Assembly: GCA_018402545.1 (NCBI GenBank)
Contig: JAGYIL010000001.1
Location: 496,001-560,000, forward strand
DNA: 64,000 nt
Direction: 5' to 3'
Source: Saccharospirillum sp.
Lineage (GTDB): Bacteria; Pseudomonadota; Gammaproteobacteria; Pseudomonadales; Natronospirillaceae
The position numbers and the translations under genes were made by a program. Below, piece after piece: positions 38,348 through 47,786 of this stretch (position 1 is the first letter of the stretch; each line of letters opens with the position of its first letter). Below the pieces are notes generated by a model, which saw only the letters and a list, made by a program, of their open reading frames with translations, ran no database searches and was not told the origin of the DNA.

Positions 38348-38809
38348 TCAGTCCCAGAGAGACGCTTCGTCTACCCAGCGCTGCAGTCGCAGCGCCCGGT
38401 CTTCAATCAGCCGGCCGACCTTGGGTCGGTCGGCTATTTGCTCAATTCTGAAGTCACCGTAGTCATCACCTTGCTTTAGCCGTTGTGCGGCGTACAGCCA
38501 CTTGTTGGAAAAATAGCGCAGAATTTCCCTTGGGTGATCAACCAGGTTGTTGATGCCGACGATGTCGCAGGGGTGGTCACCCGCCAGTCCGTACCAGCCA
38601 TCGAAACCGGGTGTTCCCAGGCTGCTGACGCGCCAGATTGATACAAAGGGCACCTTGGCCCAATAAGGGTCCGGGTCGATGGGGCCAATAACAATGCTCC
38701 GGCTTTCAAAGTAACCCAGCAGGTCGCGTTTGCGCTCACGCAGCCACAACCCCCGGTTAAAGCGGTTGCGGTAGTCGGGCAGGGAAGGGGCGGGCTTGGG
38801 TGTGCGCAT
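38348..38809 (-). CDS. Conserved hypothetical protein (DUF4826-like)
   Basis: A 153-residue cytosolic protein without obvious catalytic motifs. Pro-rich start, then DPYWAKVPFVSIWRVSSL, the GWYGLAGDHPCDIVG middle and the C-terminal RLIEDRALRLQRWVDEASLW. It loosely resembles DUF4826; the call is weak. ATG 38809 is used over a TTG four codons upstream. It is downstream of the HDOD-domain gene on the same strand. Confidence 0.6.
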   Translation of the reverse strand: MRTPKPAPSLPDYRNRFNRGLWLRERKRDLLGYFESRSIVIGPIDPDPYWAKVPFVSIWRVSSLGTPGFDGWYGLAGDHPCDIVGINNLVDHPREILRYFSNKWLYAAQRLKQGDDYGDFRIEQIADRPKVGRLIEDRALRLQRWVDEASLWD

Positions 38810-38884
38810 CGACAGGCTCAAAATACAGGGTTGAGTCAGAGTAGATCCATTGAACGCAGTTTCCAGCCCGGCGTCAACGGCGGG

Positions 38885-40279
38885 CTAGTTTTCCAGCCCG
38901 CGAATAATACCTTCGATCTGATCCCGCGAAGCCACCAGGGTTTCCATGATGTCGTCCACTTCATCCGGATTGATGTGCAGGTGCTGGTAAACCGACGCGT
39001 CCATCGGTTGGTTCTCACCGGGAAGCAAGCCGTATTGTTGCAGCAGGTTGTTGGCCAGGTAGACCATCTGGGCGTGGTCGGAGCCGGTACCCAGGTAGTC
39101 GGGTTCCGCCTGGTAGCGAATGCCCAGGCAGACTTCGCTCGGCATTTGCCAGCTTTTCATCAGGTAGGCGGCAATCTGGTCGCCGGAAATGCCAAGCAGG
39201 TGTTGTTCGATGAACTGGTGGGGCAGGTGGCGGTTAGCCTCCCGCATCCGGCAGACCGCTGAAAAATGCGGCCGGAAGGCGTGAGAGAGCACCAGGTAGC
39301 CAAAGTTGTGCAGCAGACCGGTGAGGTAAACCAGGCCAAAGCCGGGCCTGAATTCGCGTGGAATCAACGACAGCAGGGCGCCACTGGCGGCGGCGACGTA
39401 TACGGCCTTGGTCCAGAAGGGCGCAAAGCCCTCGGCGTTGTCGCTGGGCAGGTCGAGTGTTTTGCCGAGCGCGAGGCCGAGCGACAGGTTCATTACCAGG
39501 TCGTAACCCAGCACCCGGACAATCGCATCCTGAACCGATTTAATAGACCCCGGTGCGGCGTAATAGGACGAACTGGCCCAACTGACCACTTGCGCTGCCA
39601 GGCTCGGGTCATTTTCCACAATGCGGCTGAGTTTGCTGATGTCGGCATCCGGGTCGACGCGTAATTTAATAATGGCCTGAGCCGTCGCTGGCAGCGGAGG
39701 AATCTCCAGTGTCTCTTCGATGCGCTGGCGTATGCGCAGGGCGGTGAAGCTGTTCAGCGAGCGATGAATGAGCTCGCGATCCTGTTCGAACAAATCGATG
39801 CCCTGGCCCGGGCTGATATCGGGCAAGGGTTCGCATAAATCGGCAACGCGGGTGGTGTCTTTGTGTTTCAGCAACTGGGCATTGGCCAGGCGAATGAGTC
39901 CGTGACGGCTGCCGCTGTAGACGAACACTTCCTCTAGCTTATACAGCCGTTCATCGATCAGGGTTTCCGCTTCCATTAAATCATCGAAGGCAGGCAGCGT
40001 GCTCACTGACAGTTTCAGCTTGATCTTGTTGATTTCCTGCAGGGCCAGGGGTTGCAGCTGCCGCCCGGTCAGGCGTTTGACCTTCTCAAGATCGAGCAGG
40101 GTATCTGAGCAAAAGAAGATCTGAACCAGGCCGAAGGTGTCCCTCAATAGCGCCACTTCAGCGCGGATGCCCCTATGTCCGTCTGCGTCTATTTCATGAG
40201 CGATACTGTGTTTGCGCAAATGCTGTTTGACCAGAAAAGGGAGGTCTTTGTTGCTGGGCTCGGCCATGGGACTCGCCAT
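38885..40279 (-). CDS. HDOD-domain protein with N-terminal YbaK-like domain
   Basis: A 464-residue cytosolic signalling-type protein. Residues about 10-150 resemble a YbaK/aminoacyl-tRNA deacylase domain (VKQHLRKHSIAHEIDADGHR at the start, QIFFCSDTLLDLEKVKRLTG and a C-terminal VFVYSGSRHGLIRL). From about 190 an HDOD domain follows (EIPPLPATAQAIIKLRVDPD, IVENDPSLAAQVVSWASSSY, AIVRVLGYDLVMNLSLGLAL). HDOD lacks the metal His/Asp pairs of HD phosphodiesterases and usually acts as a signalling scaffold. ATG 40279 has GAAGGA 10 nt upstream. Role unknown. Confidence 0.83.
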   Translation of the reverse strand: MASPMAEPSNKDLPFLVKQHLRKHSIAHEIDADGHRGIRAEVALLRDTFGLVQIFFCSDTLLDLEKVKRLTGRQLQPLALQEINKIKLKLSVSTLPAFDDLMEAETLIDERLYKLEEVFVYSGSRHGLIRLANAQLLKHKDTTRVADLCEPLPDISPGQGIDLFEQDRELIHRSLNSFTALRIRQRIEETLEIPPLPATAQAIIKLRVDPDADISKLSRIVENDPSLAAQVVSWASSSYYAAPGSIKSVQDAIVRVLGYDLVMNLSLGLALGKTLDLPSDNAEGFAPFWTKAVYVAAASGALLSLIPREFRPGFGLVYLTGLLHNFGYLVLSHAFRPHFSAVCRMREANRHLPHQFIEQHLLGISGDQIAAYLMKSWQMPSEVCLGIRYQAEPDYLGTGSDHAQMVYLANNLLQQYGLLPGENQPMDASVYQHLHINPDEVDDIMETLVASRDQIEGIIRGLEN

Positions 40280-40386
40280 TGAGTATGAATCCTTCAATTT
40301 GGTTTCTGGAGTTTAGATCATTATTCGTAGTCGGGTGCCATTCCGGGTCAATAACGGTGATGGCATCACTGTAAAAGCGACCTGCG

Positions 40387-42456
40387 TCACACTTGAGCAT
40401 AGCGGTCTGCATTAAACAACCATCGCTCAACCAGCGGTGAGATGTGGCTGGGGTATTCGGTTTGCAACCGGTGAGCGAGCTCTGGTACCACAGTCAGCCA
40501 GTTGCGATCTCGCTCCAGGTCTGCGACCCGAAATGCCATGGCCCCGGTCTGGCGTGTGCCCAGTACTTCACCCGGGCCGCGCAATTTCAAATCTTCCTCG
40601 GCAATAACGAACCCGTCGCTGGTTGAGCGCATAACCTCGAGACGTTGCTTGCCCTGTTCCGACAGCGGGCTGCCAAACATCAGCAGGCAGTGACTGTCGA
40701 TGGTGCCACGCCCGACCCGGCCACGCAGCTGATGCAGTTGCGCCAACCCCAGTCGTTCCGGATTTTCAATGATCATCACCGATGCATTGGGCACGTCGAC
40801 GCCCACTTCGATGACGGTGGTGGCCACCAGAATGTCCAGTTGACGGTCTTTGAACGCGGCCATCAGCCGAGTCTTGTCGGCCGGTTTCATGCGGCCGTGC
40901 AACAGCCCGACGCGTCTTGCTGGTAAGCAGCGTTGCAACACATCGGCGGTTTCTTCGGCTGCCTCGGCCTGAAGCTCTTCCGACTCCTCAATCAGCGTAC
41001 ACACCCAGTAAACCTGCCGGCCGGATTCGCAGGCTGCATCGACCCGGCGGATCACCGCATCACGCCGCTCCTGGCTGATCACCGTGGTGGTGACAGGGGT
41101 ACGCCCGGGAGGGAGTTCGTCGATGATGGACACATCCAGGTCGGCGTAGGCGGTCATCGCCAGGGTGCGGGGGATGGGCGTGGCAGTCATGGTGAGCTGA
41201 TGCGGCAGGCCATCGCGGGCTTTTTCTTTCAACGCCAGGCGCTGATGCACGCCAAAGCGGTGTTGTTCGTCAATGATCACCAGGCCCAGGCGGTGGTATT
41301 CAACCCCGGCCTGAAACAGGGCGTGGGTACCAATCATCAGTTGGGTGGTGCCGTCGGCCAGTTCGGCCAGTATGGCTTCGCGCTGGCGTTTGCCCTGTTT
41401 GCCGAGCAGCAGTGAGCAGCGCACACCGAGCGGCTCGGCCCATTGCTGCAGGGTACGAAAATGCTGTTCGGCGAGCAGTTCGGTCGGTGCCATCAGTGCC
41501 ACCTGAAACCCGGCTTCGATCGCTTGCAGAGCAGCAACCATGGCGACCAGCGTTTTACCGGAGCCGACATCACCTTGTACCAGTCTAAGCATGGGCAGGC
41601 TGAGCCCCATGTCGTTCTGGATCTCGCCGGCAACCCGTTGCTGGGCACCGGTCAGCTGAAAGGGCAGCTGGCGCAACAGGCCGGTCACCAGTGTTTTGCT
41701 GGGCGGTATGGCCGGTGCGCCGTTGGCCTGGGTTTTCTGACGAATCAGCATCAGGCTCAGGTGGTGTGCCAGCAATTCTTCGAGCGCCAGCCGTTGCTGC
41801 GCCGGGTGCAGGCCATCAAGCAGGGCCTGGGTATCGCTGCTGGAGTGGGGGTGATGCAAGGTGAGCAGGGCGTCCGTCAGCGACGGCAAACCCCAGCCGG
41901 CCAGCCAGTCGGGCGGCACCCATTCGGCCAGGCCACCCTGGCGCTTCAGCGCCGTAATGGCTTGTTCGACCAGGGCGCGCAGCCGGTTCTGGTTCAGGCC
42001 TTCGCTGCTGGGGTACAGCGGGGTCAGGGTGTTGTCGAGCGGTGGGAACTGGTCGTCATCGCGTGCGACGTATTCCGGATGCATCATTTCCAGCCCGGTC
42101 GAACCCATGCGCACTTCACCGTAGAGGCGCAGATGGGTGCCTTCGCTCAACCGCATCTGCTGCGCTTTGGTGAAATGAAACAGGCGCATGCTGATCAGCC
42201 CGGTGCCGTCCGACAGTCGGCAGATCAGGCTGCGGCGCCGGCCAAACAGCACCTGGGAGCCGCGCACCTGGCCCTGTACCACCACGGCCATGCCCAGCTG
42301 CAATTTGCCAATGGGCGTGATTCGGGTCCGGTCCTGATATTTGTAGGGCAGGTGAAACAGTAAATCACCAATGCTGTTAAGCCCGATCGACTGGCATTTT
42401 TCAGCCAGCTTCGGGCCAACGCCGGCTAACCGGCTGATCGGATCTTCAAGCTGCAT
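40387..42456 (-). CDS. recG: ATP-dependent DNA helicase RecG
   Basis: A 689-residue superfamily 2 helicase that regresses stalled replication forks and processes Holliday-type junctions. It has an N-terminal wedge/OB domain (HLPYKYQDRTRITPIGKLQL), Walker A LVQGDVGSGKT, DEQH box VIIDEQHRFGV, motif TATPIPRTLAM, and the C-terminal QLHQLRGRVGRG and TRIP-like motifs. I take ATG 42456, which overlaps the end of oxyR by 11 bp on the same strand; a GTG 27 bp upstream is possible. The oxyR-recG pairing is known from pseudomonads. Confidence 0.95.
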   Translation of the reverse strand: MQLEDPISRLAGVGPKLAEKCQSIGLNSIGDLLFHLPYKYQDRTRITPIGKLQLGMAVVVQGQVRGSQVLFGRRRSLICRLSDGTGLISMRLFHFTKAQQMRLSEGTHLRLYGEVRMGSTGLEMMHPEYVARDDDQFPPLDNTLTPLYPSSEGLNQNRLRALVEQAITALKRQGGLAEWVPPDWLAGWGLPSLTDALLTLHHPHSSSDTQALLDGLHPAQQRLALEELLAHHLSLMLIRQKTQANGAPAIPPSKTLVTGLLRQLPFQLTGAQQRVAGEIQNDMGLSLPMLRLVQGDVGSGKTLVAMVAALQAIEAGFQVALMAPTELLAEQHFRTLQQWAEPLGVRCSLLLGKQGKRQREAILAELADGTTQLMIGTHALFQAGVEYHRLGLVIIDEQHRFGVHQRLALKEKARDGLPHQLTMTATPIPRTLAMTAYADLDVSIIDELPPGRTPVTTTVISQERRDAVIRRVDAACESGRQVYWVCTLIEESEELQAEAAEETADVLQRCLPARRVGLLHGRMKPADKTRLMAAFKDRQLDILVATTVIEVGVDVPNASVMIIENPERLGLAQLHQLRGRVGRGTIDSHCLLMFGSPLSEQGKQRLEVMRSTSDGFVIAEEDLKLRGPGEVLGTRQTGAMAFRVADLERDRNWLTVVPELAHRLQTEYPSHISPLVERWLFNADRYAQV

Positions 42457-43369
42457 TGGAGCCGATGTTGCACTGGCGCACACAGGTCTCTAACAGATCG
42501 ATCGCCTTGGGCCGCGGGAAGCTGGCGCGCCAGGCCAGGGCCACCGTGCGCCGGGGCACGTGGTTGGCAAAGGGGCGCACCGACACCAGTTCGTCGTTAT
42601 ACAGGCGCGAGCCCGTTGCCGATTGCGGCAGAATGGTAATGCCCAGATTGGAAGCCACCATATGGCGCAGGGTTTCCAGTGAACTGCCATCGGCCATGGT
42701 GCGGATGCGGCCTTTCGGGTCGCGCGAGGCCGAGGCGATGTTCGGGCAGGCCGTGAAAATGGTGTCGCGAAAGCAGTGGCCCTCACCGAGCAACAGCAAG
42801 GGCTCTTTGATCAGTTCCTCGGCCGGGATGCTCTTGCGTTTGGTCAGCGGGTGGCCAGTGGGCAGCAGGATCTCGAAGTCTTCATCGAACATCGGCTTGG
42901 TCAGTACATCCGGTTCGTTGAACGGCAGGGCGATGATGATGGCATCGAGCAGGCCATCGCGCAGCCGGTGGCGCAGGTTGGAGGTGAAGTTTTCTTCAAT
43001 CTCCAGTGGCATTTCTGGCGCGAGCTGGCGCAATTGGGGGATGATGTGTGGCAGCAAGTAAGGCCCGACGGTATAAATAACGCCGAGTTTCAGTGGGCTC
43101 GACAGCTGGTTCTTGCCCGCATGGGCGAGGTCTTCAATTTTATGGCTCTCTTCCAGTACGCGCTGGGCCTGTTCGACGATGCGCTGCCCAACCGGAGTGA
43201 CCTGGACGCCGGATTTGCCGCGTTCGAAAATAGCGACGCCGAGCCGATCTTCCAGTTTCTTGATCGCGACACTGAGCGTGGGCTGGGCTACGAAGCAGCG
43301 TTCCGCCGCCTTGCCAAAATGACGTTCCTGGGCGAGTGCGACGATGTAGCGCAATTCTGTAAGCGTCAT
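42446..43369 (-). CDS. oxyR: Hydrogen-peroxide sensor OxyR
   Basis: A 307-residue LysR-type regulator. The HTH is TELRYIVALAQERHFGKAAE and onward to QPTLSVAIKKLE. The redox pair Cys199 and Cys208 (GHCFRDTIFTAC) falls at exactly the E. coli OxyR numbering with eight residues between, so H2O2-induced disulfide activation is expected. Targets probably include katG at 28.6 kb. It is followed by recG with an 11-bp overlap. Confidence 0.96.
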   Translation of the reverse strand: MTLTELRYIVALAQERHFGKAAERCFVAQPTLSVAIKKLEDRLGVAIFERGKSGVQVTPVGQRIVEQAQRVLEESHKIEDLAHAGKNQLSSPLKLGVIYTVGPYLLPHIIPQLRQLAPEMPLEIEENFTSNLRHRLRDGLLDAIIIALPFNEPDVLTKPMFDEDFEILLPTGHPLTKRKSIPAEELIKEPLLLLGEGHCFRDTIFTACPNIASASRDPKGRIRTMADGSSLETLRHMVASNLGITILPQSATGSRLYNDELVSVRPFANHVPRRTVALAWRASFPRPKAIDLLETCVRQCNIGSNAA

Positions 43370-43507
43370 GAGGGCGTATCCTGGTGAGTGCTAAGAAGAC
43401 GGGTGCAATTCAACAACGCGGGCACCTGAAGGCGGTGCCGGGTATGGTTGGCTACCTATTTGCTATAAGCTATCGAAAACTCATTTTCGATACAAGAGGG
43501 TAATGAT

Positions 43508-44320
43508 ATGCCAGGTCGATTCTTGCTTGCCGGGGTGGGGGATTTGAATCGCCGGGTCGCCCGGCGCCTGCTGGACGGTGGTGCGACTGTGACCGGGTTA
43601 CGCCGTTCCGCAGCTGACCCGGCGCTGGGGTTTGAGCAACGCAGCGTTGATTTGGCCATAGAGCCCTGGCCGGATGTCGGTGCCGAGGTGGTGATCATCG
43701 CCCTGTCGGCAGCGCAGCGGGATGCCGAAGGCTACCGTCGTGGCTACGTGCAGCCGGTGCAGCAGCTCGGGCGGAGTTTGCAGCACTGGCGCACGCCGCC
43801 GGAGCGGGTCATCGTGGTCGGCTCATCCCGGGTGTACGGTGCCAGCGACGGCCGTGAACTGACTGAAGACAGCCCGATTAACCCCAGTGACTGGGGTGGC
43901 GATTGTCTGGCGGAAATGGAAGCGGCGGTCGACCGGCTGCCGGTTGAAACAACGGTCGCCAGACTGAGTGGCATTTATGGTCCGGGTCGCGACTGGTTGC
44001 GGCGTATGGCCCTGAAAGCCGACACCACGCCTCCGGAAACCAACCACTGGACCAATCGGATTCACATTGAAGACGCCGCCGCTGCTCTGGTGCACCTTGC
44101 GTTTGCATCGACGCTGAACAGCCGCTATCTGGTGACAGATCGCCAGTCAGCACCGCTCTATGAAGTGTTGAATTACCTGCGCGAGCAGCAGGGGTACCCA
44201 ACGCTGCTTAGCGTGCCCGAGGTGGCAGGCGGAAAGCGGTTGCTCAGCGATCGTTTGGCTGCGACGGGCTTCGAGTGGCAGTACCCGACGTTCCGGTCCG
44301 GAGGCTACGGGACGCTGTAG
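43508..44320 (+). CDS. NAD(P)-dependent sugar epimerase/dehydratase-like protein (SDR, YeeZ-like)
   Basis: A 270-residue extended short-chain dehydrogenase-like protein. The dinucleotide loop is atypical: LAGVGDLNRRVARRLL in place of GxxGxxG. SSRVYGASDGRELTEDSPIN and LSGIYGPGRDWLRRM mark the family, but the catalytic YxxxK is not evident at the usual place, so it may be non-catalytic or act as YeeZ-like. Its 3' 77 bp overlap the end of the convergent GGDEF gene. Confidence 0.83.
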   Translation: MPGRFLLAGVGDLNRRVARRLLDGGATVTGLRRSAADPALGFEQRSVDLAIEPWPDVGAEVVIIALSAAQRDAEGYRRGYVQPVQQLGRSLQHWRTPPERVIVVGSSRVYGASDGRELTEDSPINPSDWGGDCLAEMEAAVDRLPVETTVARLSGIYGPGRDWLRRMALKADTTPPETNHWTNRIHIEDAAAALVHLAFASTLNSRYLVTDRQSAPLYEVLNYLREQQGYPTLLSVPEVAGGKRLLSDRLAATGFEWQYPTFRSGGYGTL

Positions 44321-46100
44321 GCGATCCCTGCGACCGGTCGGCGACAACCTGATTCCGGCCTGACTCCTTGGCCTGGTATAACGCCTGGTCGGCACGACGG
44401 AAGGCGCTGGAGATGCTGCCCGTCGGGCCAACATCGGCCCAACCGATGCTGACTGTTATGTGTTTGCCTTGCAGTTCCGGAATCTCCAGAGCGGCGATGG
44501 TCTGGCGCAAGCGTTGCAAGCGCTGTTCAAAGTCTGTTTCGTGCTCCCCGTAGCTGATCATTGAAAACTCTTCGCCACCGACCCGGCCCGCGAGCCTTGC
44601 CTCGGTGGCGGTATCAATGCATTCGGCGCTGAGCAGGCAGGCCAGCTGGTTCAGCACCACATCCCCGACGTCGTGGCCCAGGGTGTCGTTTACGGTCTTG
44701 AAGTAATCCAGATCCATGATGGCGACCCGTAGCGGTTTGCCGGTTTCGATACTGAGACGCTTGGCAATGTCACCGAAATCATCAAGGTGGCGTCTATTCG
44801 GCAGGCCGGTTAACGGGTCGGTCAGGGCCAGCTGGTTCAGCCGGCGGTTGCTCTCGGTCAGTTCTGCCGTGCGGCGGTCTACCTCCCGTTTCAGCTCTGC
44901 CGCCTGCTCGGTTTTAAAGCGCAGTGTCTCCTGCTCCAGACGCTGGCGCTTAAGAATGGATTCGCGCAGATACAGGGTAATGATGGTCGCGAACAACAGG
45001 GTACTGAGCACGACTCCCAGCAACACCAGGGATATCAGACTCTGGGAATAGGGTATCCAGCCAAACGCACTGCCGGCCAGCAACAGCAGAACCATGATCA
45101 TCGGCGACCAGGCGATGGAAAAGCGCAGTGCCCGGCGCGAACCGTGCCGCAGTTCGACTATGAGCATCAGCGTCAGAATAACCACCGCACCCAGACTCCA
45201 GACGACGGGCCAGGCCATCAGCAACGGTCGGCTCGAAACGATCAGAAAGACCAGCCCCAGGCAGACAAGCCCTCCCAGCGCCCAGTTCATTGACTGGCTC
45301 AGCCACGCAGGCTGATGCCGATTGCCAATCATCTGAGGCGCCATCCAGGCAAAAAAGCCAATCATGGCATAGAGCGAGACGGCAGCCATGGGCGCGCTGA
45401 GGAAAGGCCACTGGGGCCAGAGAAAGCGCTGCGCATAGCCGAACAGCAGACTCAGACAGAGGGTCAGGAACAGGGAGAACAGGCTGAATGCCAGATAGGC
45501 CCTGACTCGGGTGGCGGCGTAAAACATCAACGTAAAGAGGGTCAGTGCCAGCATCATGCCGAAAAACAGCATGTCTCTGAAACCGGAAGCCTGGGTTTTT
45601 GCCATCAGGGCCTCGGGTTGCCAGAGCGTCAGGGGCAGGCTGATCAGGGTTCCGGTTCCTTCGCCTTCAATGGTCTTGATTTCTCCGGGGGCAAAGTTCA
45701 CGACAAAGCCATAACCATTCAAGGCCAGCGGCCGACTGCTGAATGGCAGTGACTCGCCGACCTGGAAGCTGGTGTCGTCGTAACGCAGTGTCAGGGTGTT
45801 GAGGATGGGGTCGTCTACATAGAGCCAGAGTGATTGCGGGTCTGAGGTGGTGTTCTGCACCGCCAGCTGGAATTGGAGCAGGGTACCGGTTGCCTGGTAG
45901 CCACTGAGCGGCAGGTCGGCTATCGGCTCGAAAGCGGGCCTGGCATCGGCAGCGGTGCGGGTGGTGACCAGGCGGGCAGACAAGCCTTCTGTCAGGTCCA
46001 GTTGCGGTTCGCCAGCCCATTGAACCGGCGGTAGCTCAGCCGCAGAGGCCAGGCAGGCAAGCACCAGGCCGATTGCCAGAAACCACCGCCCAATGCACAT
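44244..46100 (-). CDS. 7TM-DISM sensor diguanylate cyclase
   Basis: A 618-residue inner-membrane protein with a signal peptide (about 1-20), a periplasmic 7TMR-DISMED2 domain (about 40-160), seven membrane helices (about 185-385, 7TMR-DISM), a coiled-coil linker (RQRLEQETLRFKTEQAAEL) and a GGDEF domain with the active motif GGEEF at 508-512. The inhibitory RxxD I-site is absent five residues before GGEEF (T-E-A-R instead). It should make cyclic di-GMP in response to a periplasmic ligand, possibly a carbohydrate. The C-terminal 28 residues are a Ser/Thr-rich extension reading over the SDR gene. Confidence 0.92.
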   Translation of the reverse strand: MCIGRWFLAIGLVLACLASAAELPPVQWAGEPQLDLTEGLSARLVTTRTAADARPAFEPIADLPLSGYQATGTLLQFQLAVQNTTSDPQSLWLYVDDPILNTLTLRYDDTSFQVGESLPFSSRPLALNGYGFVVNFAPGEIKTIEGEGTGTLISLPLTLWQPEALMAKTQASGFRDMLFFGMMLALTLFTLMFYAATRVRAYLAFSLFSLFLTLCLSLLFGYAQRFLWPQWPFLSAPMAAVSLYAMIGFFAWMAPQMIGNRHQPAWLSQSMNWALGGLVCLGLVFLIVSSRPLLMAWPVVWSLGAVVILTLMLIVELRHGSRRALRFSIAWSPMIMVLLLLAGSAFGWIPYSQSLISLVLLGVVLSTLLFATIITLYLRESILKRQRLEQETLRFKTEQAAELKREVDRRTAELTESNRRLNQLALTDPLTGLPNRRHLDDFGDIAKRLSIETGKPLRVAIMDLDYFKTVNDTLGHDVGDVVLNQLACLLSAECIDTATEARLAGRVGGEEFSMISYGEHETDFEQRLQRLRQTIAALEIPELQGKHITVSIGWADVGPTGSISSAFRRADQALYQAKESGRNQVVADRSQGSPTASRSLRTGTSGTATRSPSQPNDR

Positions 46101-46263
46101 CAGGCAGCCTCCGGCAGATTGCTGGCATGGTTTGCTGTGACTGTCTGGCTCACCACGTTGCTCGGGTCCTTATCCTGCTCGCGGGGTTTCTGTACAGCCT
46201 AGTCGTTTTTTTCGTGCGTGTTTTACGGTTTACGGCAACCTGACCCCTCCCGGGGCCGGGACC

Positions 46264-47643
46264 TCAGGCCGTTTGTTTTTTCCCGATGACATAACAGGGA
46301 ATGTACTCGGTGCCCGGCAACTTCATCCGGTGTTGCTTGACGAAGGCTTCGAGCAGGTTGTCGAGCGGTTCCAGGATGTCCGGGTCACCGTTGATTTCAT
46401 AGGGGCCGTGCTGCTCGATCAGCCGAATACCCTGCTCTTTAACGTTACCGGCCACAATGCCGCTGAAGGCCCGGCGCAGGTTGGCTGCCAGCAAGTGCAC
46501 CGGCATGTCTTTGCGCAGTTCAAGCTTGGCCATGTTGGCGTGAGTGGGCTCAAATGGGCGCTGGTACTCGTGGTCGATGTGCATCTGCCAGTTGAAGTGA
46601 TAGGCATCGGCCTTGGTACGGCGGAAGACACGCACCTGCTCAATGCCCAGCACCATTTCCCGCGCTGCCTGGGCATGGTCGCCGATGATGATCTTGTAGC
46701 GCTGCTGAGCGGCAAAACCCAGGGTGCGGGCGATAAACTCGTGCAACTGCTGAAAGTAGGGCTCGGCCGATTTCGGGCCGGTCAGAATCAGCGGGAATGG
46801 CAGGTCTGCGTTTGACGGATGCAGCAGAATGCCGAGCAGATACAGCAGCTCTTCAGCCGTACCGGCGCCACCGGGGAAGATCAGAATGCCGTGGCCGACC
46901 CGAACAAAGGCTTCGAGGCGCTTTTCAATGTCGGGCAGAATCACCAGCTCGTTCACGATGGGGTTGGGCGCTTCGGCGGCAATGATGCCCGGTTCGGTCA
47001 GGCCGAGATACCGACCCTGGCGGATACGCTGCTTGGCATGGGCGATGGCGGCGCCTTTCATCGGCCCTTTCATTACGCCCGGCCCGCAGCCGGTGCAGAT
47101 GTCCATGCCGCGCAGCCCCAGTTCGTGGCCGACTTCCTTGGTGTATTCGTACTCTTCATGGCCAATGGAGTGGCCACCCCAGCAAACCACCATGCGCGGC
47201 TCTTCACCGGCGTGCAGCGACTGGGCGTTGCGCAGCAGGTGGAAGACGTAGTCGCTGATGCCCTCGCTGGATTCAAAATCGACCCGTTTGCTCTCGAGCT
47301 CACTGGCGGTGTAGACAATATCGCGCAGTGCCGAGAACAGCATTTCCCGGGTTGAGGCGATCATTTCGCCGTCGACAAAGGCATCGGCCGGGGCATGGCG
47401 CAGGTTCAGGCGTATGCCTCTGTCTTGCTGCACAATCTCGATCTCGAAATCCGGATAGGTTTCAAGGATGGTTTTCGCGTTGTCGCTGGTCGAGCCAGTA
47501 TTCAGAATGGCCAGGGCGCAGCGGCGGAACAGCTCATAGAGGCCATTCTCACCGGCCGACTTCAGTTTTTGCACTTCCCGCTGAGACAGCACTTCCAGGC
47601 TGCCTTTGGGTGTGACGGAGGCATTTACGGTGCTTCGTTTCAT
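46264..47643 (-). CDS. ppnN: Pyrimidine/purine nucleotide 5'-monophosphate nucleosidase PpnN
   Basis: A 459-residue enzyme (E. coli YgdH/PpnN 454) that splits nucleoside monophosphates into base and ribose 5-phosphate and is stimulated by (p)ppGpp in E. coli. The LOG core is present: ICTGCGPGVMKGPMKGAAIA and FPGGAGTAEELLYLLG. The long N-terminal extension and C-terminal helical domain fit PpnN rather than short LOG proteins. Monocistronic. Confidence 0.94.
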   Translation of the reverse strand: MKRSTVNASVTPKGSLEVLSQREVQKLKSAGENGLYELFRRCALAILNTGSTSDNAKTILETYPDFEIEIVQQDRGIRLNLRHAPADAFVDGEMIASTREMLFSALRDIVYTASELESKRVDFESSEGISDYVFHLLRNAQSLHAGEEPRMVVCWGGHSIGHEEYEYTKEVGHELGLRGMDICTGCGPGVMKGPMKGAAIAHAKQRIRQGRYLGLTEPGIIAAEAPNPIVNELVILPDIEKRLEAFVRVGHGILIFPGGAGTAEELLYLLGILLHPSNADLPFPLILTGPKSAEPYFQQLHEFIARTLGFAAQQRYKIIIGDHAQAAREMVLGIEQVRVFRRTKADAYHFNWQMHIDHEYQRPFEPTHANMAKLELRKDMPVHLLAANLRRAFSGIVAGNVKEQGIRLIEQHGPYEINGDPDILEPLDNLLEAFVKQHRMKLPGTEYIPCYVIGKKQTA

Positions 47644-47786
47644 TCACAGGTCCTATCGGGGTTTACCCCCGGTTCATTAATGGCCGGGCCTTCCAGGGCG
47701 TCGGCGATACACACGCAGCCGCCGGTAAAGCGACGCTGCGGCGCTGTGGATTCTGCGTTCCGGTTCGTCCGGAACAGTATAGTGGG

